From NCBI GenBank assembly GCA_024220505.1, contig JAKZZE010000013.1, positions 1,488,001 to 1,552,000 on the forward strand: a stretch of DNA of 64,000 nucleotides. The letters are read 5' to 3'. A program made the position numbers and the translations under genes. Of the stretch, positions 10,961 to 22,300 are shown in pieces. The notes under the pieces were generated by a model. That model was not told where the DNA came from and made no database searches. It saw only the letters and a list, made by a program, of their open reading frames with translations. The stretch's first letter is position 1, and each line of letters opens with the position of its first letter. The DNA comes from Rhizopus arrhizus. Its lineage: Eukaryota; Mucoromycota; Mucoromycetes; Mucorales; Rhizopodaceae.

Positions 10961-11499
10961 TTATCGTCTCTTTTTTCCCTTTTTTCCTTTTGACACTTGT
11001 TTTGAAGTCGTAGTTTTTGTTTCAGAAAGAGTATTTTTGGGTGTTGAGTCTAATGTTGTTGCATTAGCTATCATCATATCTTCAACTAGTTACGTAAGTC
11101 ATTAGTCTGTTTTTACTATTTGTTTATATTAGGGGCGCTACCTTCTATTTCTTTATTCATCATCTTAAACATTAAATTGCTGTTTAAGCTAACAAATTTC
11201 TTTAAATCAGTCATTTGATTGGTTCTATATTTGATATTCTAGTCCGGTATTTAGTACAAAGGGAAATGTTTTTGTATATGGTACTTTACAGTCCTATCAT
11301 CTGTTACTTTTAAAACAAGTTCTCCATTTCCGCGATGAAAAGTATGGACGTAACGAGCCTACAAATAGAGGTAGAATGTTTTTTTTTGGTGTTACTTTTT
11401 TTTTGAAGAAAAGATCATGGGTTACGTTACATGTTCAGGTGAAGCAGTGTATAGGTCTATAACAGCTTTTTGGAATTCATCCCAGTTGCTAATGTACAT
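10961..11499 (-). CDS. srp9: Signal recognition particle subunit SRP9
   Basis: Four exons on the minus strand (11499-11431, 11358-11290, 11238-11142, 11085-10961) give 119 aa with consistent phases. The protein starts 'MYISNWDEFQKAVIDLY', followed by the SRP9 core 'HRGNGELVLKVTDDRT' and 'NQMTDLKKFVSLNSNLM'. These line up with human SRP9 (WEEF...LY, KVTDD, DVKKIEKFHSQLM). A fungal-type Lys/Thr-rich basic tail ends in Lys-Lys-Arg-Arg. SRP9 pairs with SRP14 on the Alu domain of SRP RNA to arrest elongation during co-translational targeting. It was assembled from exons too short to stand out alone. Confidence 0.88.
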
Positions 11500-12301
11500 G
11501 TTATATAAAAACAAAGAAAAACCAAAATAAGGGTGTATTTTTTTTTTCTAGATTTTCCGACCACTTGTCACCAACAAATGAGAACATTATTATTGGCAGA
11601 GAAACGGGGTTTGCATCTGTTTGATAAAGTTATACACAGGATAAAGGAGACGAAAAGAGCCTTCTATATCTGTCTACTATCTTTTAAATTTCGGATTTGC
11701 TGCCTATACCTTTCGTCCCGTTCATTACCAAGCTTTTATAAAATGACGAACTTACGGTATAATGTTACTCTGCAATTACGCGTCGATTTTGTAAAACTCT
11801 GTTAATCAGTGATTTTCATAAGAATAGAAGAACAAAATACGATAGAACAGGATGGTAGGATTTGATACACTACAAATAGCAACTTCTTATGTTCATTGCA
11901 TATACTGATTTTTATTGCTCTGGAATTAGAAAATTATAGTAATTGTCGACTATGACTTACACTTTGCATCTATAATGTATTTTAGTAACTATTTTCCTTT
12001 TTTTTTTTGGAAACTGAGTCGGTAAGTAACTGCCTTCATGCCTTCAAACTCGGTCCATCTAGTACCCTCATTGAGGAAGGTTTTCTTGATAAGTCAGTGA
12101 CTACTTAAAAATCCCACATTAGCGAAAAAATTTGAAGCAATCAATGACGAATGAGAAATGGAAGGGATACATACAGAAGAAAGATATAAGGAGTCTGTAA
12201 AGAGCTCTACAATTCAAATAATACACAAATATGCTCAATTTAAACAAGAAGTAGCATCAAGCCCCTTCAGTCTATGTACAAAGTTACATGTGAACGCTGT
12301 A
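11500..12301. other. AT-rich interval without recognisable gene
   Basis: Contains T tracts and short frames only. I see no RNA gene, coding domain or clear repeat. Confidence 0.4.
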
Positions 12302-12401
12302 CACTATTTCCAGAAATTGAAGTCGCATTTTGTAGAATTTTATAATACAATTTATACGTAATTGCGACAAGTCACGGCGACTTTAATTTCTGGAAATAGT
12401 G
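12302..12401. mobile_element. 100-bp TA-flanked palindromic MITE
   Basis: The ends CACTATTTCCAGAAATTGAA and its near-perfect reverse complement face each other around a ~45-bp core, flanked on both sides by TA (12300-12301 and 12402-12403). One mismatch separates the ~27-bp arms. TA duplication and size fit a minimal Tc1/mariner-type MITE. Transcribed, it would fold into a long hairpin. Confidence 0.7.
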
Positions 12402-12944
12402 TATTTTAAATTTTTTAAAGACACAAGAGTAAAATTATAAAATAATGTAGCACAGAAAGCAGTGATCGAGATAGAAGGAAAAACAAGTACGGAAAAAAAT
12501 GAATGACGCACTGCGTGGAATTAGGATATTCGGATTATTTACTTTAAATCAAAAACTCATATTATAAAATAAAATAAAAATCTATAAAGTTAAAATACAA
12601 AATAAAAGTAATTAAAAAGCATTCATAAATATATGCACGTGTCTCATATGATCTATAGCCTGTTGCTTACTTACAGATAGTTTAGGGTAGACTTGCGAGT
12701 GTTTTAAAATGCTAATACTCGTAAGAAACCAGATTTTTCTTATGAGGAAGAAAGATAAAAATTGCTTAAAAGACAGTAGTAGTATAAGATAAATTATGCA
12801 TACACAATTACCTGATTAATACAAATATAGCGCTATAATTCCATGTTTATTTAGTATCCGAGACGTCTATAGGAAATAGAAAATAAAACGACTAATTCGC
12901 ATTACCTTTTATATGAACACAAACGTTATCATTCTGTTTGAGAA

Positions 12945-13031
12945 AGGGGAGTTTTAGGTAAAATATAATATAGCAACAAAGATAAAGAAATACTGTTAGA
13001 ACTTGGTATCTCTTTATTAAATTAAGATAAC
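12945..13031. repeat. 87-bp direct repeat, left copy
   Basis: Matches 13646-13733 almost base for base from GAAAGGGGAGTTTTAGGTAA to AAGATAACTA, with a one-base indel and one substitution visible. The segment between the copies holds an inverted repeat and a Tc1 transposase remnant. Confidence 0.75.
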
Positions 13032-13033
13032 TA

Positions 13034-13250
13034 CAGTGAGTTAAAAAGCCGTTTCAGTGTTCTTCGTAAATATGGTTTCGCTACCATAACTACCGGTATA
13101 CTAAATAAAATGCTACATTTCATACATCATATGAAAGCACCAGTCCTGATGTATAATAGAATATAAAAATAGTATTACTTTTTCAATATTTGCTCCCTAA
13201 AACTTATAAATTACTACAGTCGGTGCACTGAAACGGTTTTTTAACTCCAT
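13034..13250. repeat. Inverted-repeat element, Tc1-related remnant
   Basis: AGTTAAAAAGCCGTTTCAGTG at the left (13039-13059) is mirrored by CACTGAAACGGTTTTTTAAC at the right (13225-13244). A TA precedes the left end. The right arm may instead be the 5' TIR of the Tc1 remnant that follows, so boundaries are uncertain. Confidence 0.45.
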
Positions 13251-13446
13251 TAAAAAAAACATAAATATCAATTACAATTATGCAGACTTCATTTTTCATT
13301 TATGCAATACACATAAAGTTAGGAGAAGAGTATAATACTTTGCATTTATTAAAAAAACAAGTATATAAACACGTTATTTTATTAATAGACGCGTAACAAA
13401 TTTCATCCTTTTTCATTTTACATTTTCAACCCAATCTTTATTAAAA

Positions 13447-13640
13447 ATGACTCGCTCCATTTCCCAAGATAATGATTTGAGAGTGCTCTTAGAGTCTGAT
13501 TTGTCTTACGAAGAGATTGCTAATCGCTTGACTCTCTCTAAAGCCACTGTTCATTGATATTGCAAAAAATGGAATATCCAAAGGCCCGATAACACTGGCG
13601 GACGGCCACAAATCTTAATTGAAGCAAACAAGTCCCTGTT
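13447..13640 (+). pseudogene. Tc1-like transposase, N-terminal remnant
   Basis: A helix-turn-helix segment is legible: 'SYEEIANRLTLSKATVH', then a TGA, then 'YCKKWNIQRPDNTGGRP'. This is the paired-like DNA-binding region at the start of Tc1 transposases. The catalytic domain is absent, and the sequence runs into the right copy of the 87-bp direct repeat. Confidence 0.65.
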
Positions 13641-13645
13641 TAGGA

Positions 13646-13733
13646 AAGGGGAGTTTTAGGTAAATATAATATAGCAACAAAGATAAAGAAATACTGTTAG
13701 AACTTGGTATCTCTTTATTAAGTTAAGATAACT
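13646..13733. repeat. 87-bp direct repeat, right copy
   Basis: Second copy of the repeat at 12945-13031, ending in the same AAGATAACTA. Confidence 0.75.
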
Positions 13734-14150
13734 ATTATCAGGTTAAAAATAAATTCTACATGTAAAAAGTGAGAGTATTTATAGACATGATATGGATAAA
13801 GAATTAGGACAAATTTATAATCAATTTGACAGAATAGATGATTACTATTTCTAATTATTAGTTTAGCCTGTTCCTAGCTTGTATTGTCAATTATGCTATT
13901 GGGATGGTTCCAGATATAACTATTTAAGGAGACGGTACGGATGAATCCAGTCCTGCTGTTAACTGCCTAACAAAAATAAAATTTAAGATAATTCCCGCAA
14001 AAATAAAGCTAAACTTTTTAAATTTTAATGGAACAGTGCTAAAACAACATATTTTTATTGAACAAATTTTTATAGCACACTAATTAGTAAAATGTGGCGG
14101 AATTTGAAAAAAATGAAAAATGACTATAAAATCAATCTGACAGCAAATCT

Positions 14151-15173
14151 TTAACGCTTTGTATATCCACCTTTAGCCTTGATAACCTCTTCAATTCTTT
14201 TTGGCATACTCTCGTAATACTTCTTCATGTCCTCTTTAGTGAATTTGTTCCACTCTGCATCAAATCTATCCCACAATTCATCCATATTTTTGGGCTTGGT
14301 GTCATATGCATCTAATTTCAACTTAACATGATGCCAGAGGTGTTCAATTGGGTTTAAGTCAGGACTATTTGCTGGCCAGTCTTGAATATAGTTAATTCCG
14401 TTATCTGCAAGCCATTTTTTAGTGAGTTTCGATGTGTGTTTTGTATCTCCGTCCTGTTGAAAGATGACTTCTTCATTGCTGAGACTGAAGTGCTCGAGTG
14501 TATCCTTATAGGAAGTATCCAAGATATGGGTATACAGCTCTGATTTCATAGAATACTCAATAATACGGCATGCGTAACCTACTCCTGATGATGTCATGCA
14601 TCCCCAAACCATCATTGAGCCTCCGCCACCTTTTAATTGAGTCTGATAATTATGTGGTCGAAGTGGGTCATCCTTATGTTTCCATGTAATTTGAGCTCCA
14701 TCTGATCCCCATCTGTTGATTTTGGTTTCGTCGGAGAATATGACCTTGTTCCAGTCCTCTACAGTCCAGTCACGGTGTTTTTTGGCCCATTCCAATCGCT
14801 TTTTCTGGTTAGTTCTCTTGATTAAAGGCTTCTTTTTCTTATACAGAGTTTTAAGTCCGAGGGATCTCATTAGTTGTGTCGTAGATGAGTACTGCAATTT
14901 GTAACCAAGAGACCACAGATATCTTTGAACATCCTTTGCTGATAATAAGAAGCCTTTTTGGACTTTAAAAGCTATGACTTGCTTTGTAAAATCGGGAACG
15001 GTGCTGACTCTACCACCACGGGGTTTGACGCGATCAGGATCAACTTGCTTTTTCATGAGAATAACTAGGGCTCTAGACACTCCAGTGGCTTGTACAATAT
15101 TTTTAGTACCCTTTCCGGCCTTAATTAATGAAATGACGTTATTGCGTGTGTCGTTGCTGAGTTTATAAGGCAT
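14151..15173 (-). CDS. Tc1/mariner transposase, intact, DD35E spacing
   Basis: A single 340-aa reading frame. Residues 1-110 contain the two helix-turn-helix motifs (first HTH with 'GKGTKNIVQATGVSRALV'). The catalytic part shows 'VIFSDETK' (first Asp), 'IFQQDGD' (second Asp) and 'SPDLNPIEHLW' (Glu), with 35 residues between the second Asp and the Glu. 'GGGGSMMVWGCM' is the usual Gly-rich block. The enzyme would cut and paste its element at TA sites. The frame is complete and could be active, but I could not identify convincing TIRs, so the element ends are undefined. Confidence 0.88.
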   Translation of the reverse strand: MPYKLSNDTRNNVISLIKAGKGTKNIVQATGVSRALVILMKKQVDPDRVKPRGGRVSTVPDFTKQVIAFKVQKGFLLSAKDVQRYLWSLGYKLQYSSTTQLMRSLGLKTLYKKKKPLIKRTNQKKRLEWAKKHRDWTVEDWNKVIFSDETKINRWGSDGAQITWKHKDDPLRPHNYQTQLKGGGGSMMVWGCMTSSGVGYACRIIEYSMKSELYTHILDTSYKDTLEHFSLSNEEVIFQQDGDTKHTSKLTKKWLADNGINYIQDWPANSPDLNPIEHLWHHVKLKLDAYDTKPKNMDELWDRFDAEWNKFTKEDMKKYYESMPKRIEEVIKAKGGYTKR

Positions 15174-15490
15174 TACAAAGAAGTAGTTGTCAAGTGTAGA
15201 AGTAGAGATGTGATGGGGGAAATGAAGAGAAAAGCGTCGCTTTTTTATACATTTTTAGCTTCTCTACGTCATGATGATACGTTATGTACGTTATCATTGC
15301 ATCATGTATGCCAAAATAGGGTTTAAAGTACATTTAATCATACTTGCATCATTTTCCATTTAACCCAAAATCAATTTTTCTTGATTTAGATCTTTGTGTA
15401 ACAAGCTAGAATTACATCATTCTTTTCTTCTTATACTACAACGTATGGGCTATCTAATGGTTTTTATTTCGTAGTTCTGGCGTAATTATA

Positions 15491-17092
15491 CAGTAAGGGA
15501 CAAAATCAGTCCGTTTTTTGGTTTTTTCGCAATGCCTCGCCGGGAATTAAACTTAGGGCTTCGCTTTGCTGACGAAACATTTGCACGCAAGCTAGACAAA
15601 ATTATTGATGTAACCTAATTGCTTCTACCACCATTTTCTCTGTAGTTATGGCGGAAAAAGTGATTTTCCGTGATTGTTGCTAACGCCCGATTTTGCATTA
15701 GACACCATATCTCCAGAAACAGTCACTGGACTGACTTGAGATTTAGTTTGGTACGTCTTATGACGTCAGTGAACGCTAACGTGTTCTCATATTTTAGCTT
15801 CTTTTATTTTTTTACATTTTTTCTTTTTCCTCATTTACCTCATCTCAGATTAGCCAAACACGCCATGACAGCAAAGAATGCCGACAAACATGCCCAAATT
15901 GAAAACATGTTGAACCACTCCATTCCATGGGATGTAATTTAAAAAAAGTAGGCTGTGAAAAGTCCATGATTCGAAGAATTGCAAGGAAAACCAAGTTGCA
16001 GTCAAAAAATAGCGCGGGTAGACATCGTTTACTCACACCTAGGGAGGAAACCAAAGCAGCTAGAGACATACGACTTGGCTTATCTAAAAGCGCAGCCGAT
16101 GCTTCCTTTGGCGTTAAAAAACCAGATCAAATGGTCAATCCAAAAACAATTGCTCGTACTTTGAAACGCAAAGGTCTAAAATCGACTAAGAAAAAGACGG
16201 TACTTCCACTTAATAATGACAAGCAAAAGGCACGATATGATTGGGCAAAGGCTCATAAAGACTGGTCCGAGACTGATTGGGAACGCGTTGTCTTTTCTGA
16301 TGAGACAAAGATCCAAAAAAGAGGGTCTAATGGCCTAGAATACGCTTGGAAAGAGGATAATGCACCTTATCGAGACCATCACTACAAAAAGAAACATGCT
16401 TATGGAGGAGGCGGGATCATGCTTTGGAGTTGCATAACTATACATGGAGGGGGCTACATGTCCTGGCTACAAAGTAATGTAAATGGTGAGCTATACACGT
16501 CAGTACTTGAGGAGGAATACAAGGAGACATTGAAGTATTATGGCCTGCAAAGTAAGGACATGATCTTTCAACAAGATAATGCAAGCATCCATTGTGCTTC
16601 AGCTCCTTCAAAATGGTTCCAAAAGAACAAGATTAAGCTCCTGAGTTGGCCAGCATACTCCCCTGACCTTAACCCAATTGAAAATGCATGGGCCATGCTT
16701 AAAAAGAAGGAACAGATGACAAGACCACCTTCTTCTGTGGTTGAGACTGACCAAGCATTTTTTGACCGGGTTTCGAAGCTTTGGTATGACCTAGCAACTC
16801 CAGAGTACTGTAGAAACCTTATTCACTCTATGCCCCGTCGAGTTCGGGACGTAATCCAGCGTAAGGGCCGCGATACCAAGTACTAATCGAAATTCAAAAA
16901 AATAAAAATACATTATTTTCAATATATCTTCTTATAACATGGCGGAAAATAAAAAATACCATTTCCGACAAATATTGTCAACTTTGTTGAAGGAAGAGAC
17001 AAATTTTTCGTCAGCAAAGCAGAGCTCTAAGCTTAATTCCCGGCGAGGCATTGCGAAAAAACCAAAAAACGGACTGATTTTGTCCCTTACTG
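15491..17092 (+). mobile_element. Tc1/mariner element with ~95-bp terminal inverted repeats
   Basis: The left end CAGTAAGGGACAAAATCAGT and the right end, its reverse complement, extend as imperfect inverted repeats for about 95 bp. The first ~60 bp are identical. TA duplications flank both ends (15489-15490 and 17093-17094). The element is 1602 bp, a normal autonomous Tc1 length, and encloses one transposase gene. Confidence 0.92.
15865..16886 (+). CDS. Tc1 transposase, DD34E, with a frameshift near the N-terminus
   Basis: From 15927 the frame is open for 319 aa and contains 'VVFSDETK', 'IFQQDNAS' and 'SPDLNPIENAW', giving DD34E. The N-terminal ~25 residues (ATG at 15865) lie in another frame, which runs into TAA at a run of seven A's (15941-15949). 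A one- or two-base indel in this A run most likely broke the gene, separating part of the first HTH. Alternatively, translation may start at the ATG at 15927 and yield a shortened protein. The gene sits between well-preserved TIRs. Confidence 0.8.
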
Positions 17093-17094
17093 TA

Positions 17095-18960
17095 ATAATA
17101 ATAATTCTTGATAAATTGTTGATATTTATATGTTTTTGGTTTTCTTGATTTTGTGATGTTTTTAGATTTTTGTGTTTTCCTTTGAATTGTGAATTTAGTT
17201 GAGTTATTCAATTTCATTGAGTTTATCAAAAATATTGAGGACATGAACTTAGTTCAGGTCCGAACTTTCTTCGTCAAGTGGTACAGTTTGATTGAAAAAA
17301 TTTCTATTGTTAATTTTATATTGGTTGGCTTGTAGTGAGTGAGTTAATTTGAGTAAAGTTTGAGTGTAAAGCTTGATTGTAAGGTTAAGATTGCCTTGTA
17401 AGTTGTTGTTTAATATAGAATTTAAGCGGATGCTTGTTAAGTAGTGACCACCAGATCTTATGTGTAAGATCAATACGATGTTTCTTGATAAAAGTTAAAG
17501 TAGAGTAAAAAGTTTAAGTGAACAGGGACTTTCTTGTTAAAGTTTGTTAATTATTGAGTAAAAATATATGATTTATTTAAACTGACTAACAATTTCTTCA
17601 CAAAAAGATGGGATATATATATTTGAATAATATTTTTTTTGTTTTCTTTTTAGCTTTTCTTATTTTTTTGACTTTTTTTATATTTTCAACTTTTTTTATC
17701 TTTTTAACATTTTTTATATTGTAACTTGTTAGTACTTGGGATTTGGATTGTGTTAAAGTGTTGTAGATTTGTTTAATTTGAAGTTTGAAGCCTTGAATGA
17801 CTTGAGTTTGTTTAACTTGATTGAACGTTTAACAGTTCTTTTGATATAGTAATTTGGTTTTAAGTAGTGACCACCAGATCTTTATAGATCAATAAGGTTA
17901 GGAGTAAGATTGTTTAATAAAAGATAAAAATAAAAGGGATCTTTCTTGATTCGTGATAATTCAGGTATCAGATCAGAAAGAATAAGTAAAAATAAAAAGA
18001 AAAGAAAAGGTGTTTGTGACCCAATAAGAAACAATTGCTTTTAAGCGCAAGAAGATTTTGTTTATTGAATGTGAATTAGATTCAAATTGGATGTCTGTAT
18101 TTTGGTTAAAAATATTCATCTTATTTATATAAAAAAAGGTGTGGCTTATTGTTTATGTTGTTTGTTATCTATGTCGCTGGACATCAATGTTGCTGGACAT
18201 CAAAATTGGTTCTTGTGATCATCATTGTTCTCAGGATCCAAAATTTCATCATTTGTGCTACAATATTTTTAATTTTTTTTATCTTTCTGACTTGACTCGG
18301 CTAATCTCTGTGTATCCTTATTACCATTTTCGTTACACTATTTTCGTCACACTATTTTTGAACTTTTTTTTTGTTTATCTTCAGGGACTGATGCCCCTCC
18401 TACGACTGAGTCCCTCCTAAGACTGAGTCCCTTCTTCCGCAAAAGTTACACCAACTGCGTCACAGTGTTACAGTAGTGAAAGAAGACAAACAATAAATAT
18501 TTTTTGTACCACGCCAGTTAGAAAATGAACTTCTGCGTAACAATCTATTTGAAAACGGAGTATCAACTCTTGCTTGAAAACCAAAAACAACATAAAATTA
18601 TAAAATCCAAAAACATATAAATACCCTCATATCTTATCCCTATTTTTACTTCACTTCACTTTACTTTTCTTTATTACAGAATATTATATTCTTTTTATCT
18701 TTTCTTTATTTTATAAACCAATAAAACCATCAAGCGTTCAAAAGAAACCCTTTGGTCTGTGTTCTATTCAAAATACTGAAGTCCCTTGAAGCTAAATCAA
18801 CTTCATTGTAAACCTATTCCTAAACCTCAAGAGTTTAGCCTATTTTAACAAGTTTGATCTACTTAACAAGATCTGGTGGTCACTACCGACAATACTTATT
18901 TACTTACAAAAGTAAACCCGCAAACAAGCTATATACATAAAGAAGAAAAATTTACAGTAG
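17095..18960. repeat. Cluster of degenerate LTR fragments related to the Gypsy-2 LTR
   Basis: Three stretches carry the marker GTGACCACCAGATCT followed by AGATCAA-type sequence, which also occurs inside both Gypsy-2 LTRs: two in minus orientation (~17240-17560 and ~17760-17990) and one in plus orientation (~18640-18950, where AAGTCCCTTGAAG also matches). No coding sequence remains between them. This looks like a hot spot of old, partly deleted insertions. A short tandem repeat of ~17 bp around CTGAGTCCC lies at 18390-18432. Confidence 0.6.
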
Positions 18961-19262
18961 TGTCAAGCTTGTTTTACAAATAAATATAAAAGGAGATATA
19001 ACGTAGAATAATAGCTTTTATGTAAATAGATGATGATCTTTTATTACTGTTATTATTCAGGGCTATTTATATTAAAATACAAAGGTAATTCATATACAGT
19101 CATTATTTAACATGAGTCATCTTGATAGTTGCTAAGTACTTCTTGTGAGTCATGGTTCATCATACTTCTACTTCTTGTGAGTCATCAATGGTAACTTGCT
19201 AATAATTACTTGAAAAGGAATTCTTGTTTAACATACCAAAAGTAGAATCAAAAGATGTGACA
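18961..19262 (-). repeat. Gypsy-1 3' LTR (302 bp)
   Basis: Begins TG and ends CA on the plus strand, nearly identical to the other LTR. A GTGAGTCAT motif repeats inside it. Confidence 0.95.
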
Positions 19263-19336
19263 ATACCCCCCTTTCAGATAGTTGATAGACCCTTATCAAT
19301 AATAACACCAAGTTGTAATAGATACAGTAAAAAAAA

Positions 19337-22300
19337 TTATGCCGAATAAGAATTAAGTTTGTTTTCTGAGCCATTTCTTGCAATGCGAGGAATATACCAA
19401 GCCTTGTTTATAGAGACTCCATCATATTTGACCGCATGAAGTCGATCAGTATGAACCCAGGAAGCATATAGTTTACCATTAACTTCTTGTAATTGATATG
19501 TGTTGTAGTCTAGGTTGCGATTGATGACTTTATATGGCCCCATCCAGTTGAATTCAAGGCCTTGCTTACTTTCATGGCGCATGAGAACATAGTCACCAAT
19601 GTTGAAAGTTTGAGTCTTGGTAGTAGCCATCATAGCATCCCATCGTTTCTTGTCATGCATAGCCTGCTGCCTCAATCTATCTTCAGCTAAATGTCTTGAT
19701 TCCCTTAGTTTACGAAGATGTATCAATGCGTCTTGCGAAAGTAGTTTCGGATCTTGTTCGAGAAATTCGGCTAAATAAGGTTTATGTATATCGCCAGGAA
19801 TACGAGGCTCGACACCATAAGTCAAGAAGAAAGGACTAAAGCCTGTTGTTGCGTGCTTGCGGATTCTACAGGCGAACAAAGCAGCATCAATATGCTCATC
19901 CCAATTGTGTATTTCTCCATTTACATATTTTGTAAGCATCTTCTTGAATGTCTGGTTCAGTCTTTCGCATTTACCATTAGTTCTAGGATGAAAGGCACTG
20001 GTAAGAACATGCTTGGCTTTTATCTTCTTGATATATTGTTTGACAACCTTGGCCATAAAATTTGCACCACGATCCGTAAGAATTTCTTGAGGACAACCAA
20101 ATCTCATGACGATTTCTTCGTATATGAACTTGACTATTTCTTCAGCAGTTGCATTGTTAAGAGCACGAGCGATAGGCCAGTTTGTGGTATAGTCCACTGC
20201 CATGAGAATCCATCGGTTGTTATTCTTAGTCGTAGGTAGTTCACCAATGAAGTCAAGATGCCATCTAGTGAAAGCAGGAGGCACTTCTAGTGGTTTCATA
20301 GGAGCTAAGTGTTTATGCTTATTGGCTGGAGCTGTAAGTTGGCATTGTGGGCATCGAGATATCCAAACAGTAACGTCTTCTTGCATTTTTGGCCACCATA
20401 TCCTAGACTTCATTAGATTGTACACAGTTGTTTGACCAGAGTGTCCATATCCATTGTGAAAGTTATTGACCAAATCAGCTCTTTTAGCAAAGGGAATAAA
20501 TTTGAGTTCATCATAGGCTTCTTGACCCTGAGATTTGACTTTCTTGAAAACTTGCTTATCTCTTATGATGAATTGAGACTGCCTCTTTTCTAGCTCTTTC
20601 TTGATTTTAATAGGCCACTTATCAGGAGTACTCAAGTAATGTAACGGCCAATCCTGAATAGGGTCGCTGTCAAGAATGGATACATGTTTGCTTTCCTTTA
20701 CTATATTGTACAAATATTTGGGTTCCATTGAACTTGAAGATGGTTTGGTATCTGGGGTATCTCGTCTTGAAAGTATGTCTGGTACTTGATTTTCCACTCC
20801 AGGTTTGTATAAGATGACCGGATCATATAATTCAATTTCACTCAGCCATCTGACTAGCCTAGGTGTTGGTTTGTTTTGTGATCTCAAGTATTTCAATGGC
20901 AGATGATCTGTATACACTTCATACTTATTACCTTCTATGAAACATCTCCAAGTTCTGAGTGCATGCATTATACTTAATAATTCTCTTTCTTGAGCTGGAT
21001 AATTTCTTTCGGCAGCAGAAAGTTTCTTAGATTCATACGCCAACGGTCTCCATATACCATCTGAGCCTTCCTGTAATAGTACAGCACCAATAGCATAATC
21101 ACTTGCATCACATTCAATACGAAACGACTTGTTCATATCCGGAGTTATCAGAACTGGAGCGGTTGTAATCTTTTTCTTGATTAAATCGAAACTTTTCTGG
21201 CACTCATCAGTCCATCTGATAGCACGACATTTAGGACCAAAACCTTTCGTTAGATCAGTCAAAGGAGAAGCTATACCAGCAAAGCCAGGGATGAATCTCC
21301 TATAGTGTTGTGCCAAACCTATGAATTGACGAACTTGCTGAACATTTGTTGGAACTGGCCATGACAAGATAGCATTTACTTTATTTGGAGCAGGCTTGAT
21401 TCCTTGTGCGCTAATATGATAACCAAGAAACGTTAATTCTTTTCGATTAAAACTGCATTTCTTTTTGTTGACTATCAATTTTGCTTCTTCCAGTTTCTTG
21501 AGTACTAATCGAACATGTTTCTTATGTAATTCTTCATCACCATTAGTAAATATCAGGATATCATCTAAGTAAACCATAACAAAGTTGTCAATGTATTCAG
21601 TTAAGACAGAGTTCATCATTTTCTGGAAAGCAGGTACACTATTAGATAATCCAAAAGGTACAACCTTCCATCTGAATTGGCCATACAGTTGTTGGAATAA
21701 TTGTTCGGATGTTTTGCAATTTTATACTTTTCGCTTTTTATCTCTGCAATCAGATTGGATAGAGCTACTTACAATACCTCATTAGAAAGCGACAGTTTTC
21801 ATGTATAACATATAAAAATTTAAGGTCATGGGATTATTTCCATATATAGTAAGGTCAAATTGCGTCAAGCATATGCATTCGAACAATTTTTCCAACTGAA
21901 TCATCTTTTATTTAATATCGTGTATAATCGCCTTTAGCCTTAATGACTGCTCTACAACGAGCTGGCATACTCTTGATATATGCTTGGCATTGCTCTCTGG
22001 TAAAAGAGTTCCATTCTTTCTCGGTTCTAGACGAGAGATCATGCACCCCTTTAGCCCTACCTTCGTACAAACTCAGTCTCAACTTTAGATGGTGCCAGAG
22101 ATGCTCTATAGAATTCAAATCAGGAATTTGAGCTGGCCAATTGAAGGTGTGCTCTTCTTTAAACCCATTTTCTTTAAACCAAGCACGAGCAAGCTTCAAT
22201 GTGTGCTTAGGATCGTTATCTTGTTGAAAATAGATAGCCTCCTGCTTGTAGCCATAGTAGTTCAGACTGTCTATCAGTGTAGTTGACAGGATATGAACAT

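Noticed and set aside
14000..15480. TIRs for the Tc1 transposase at 14151-15173
   Set aside because: I compared both flanks and found no inverted match long enough to trust, so no element ends are annotated.
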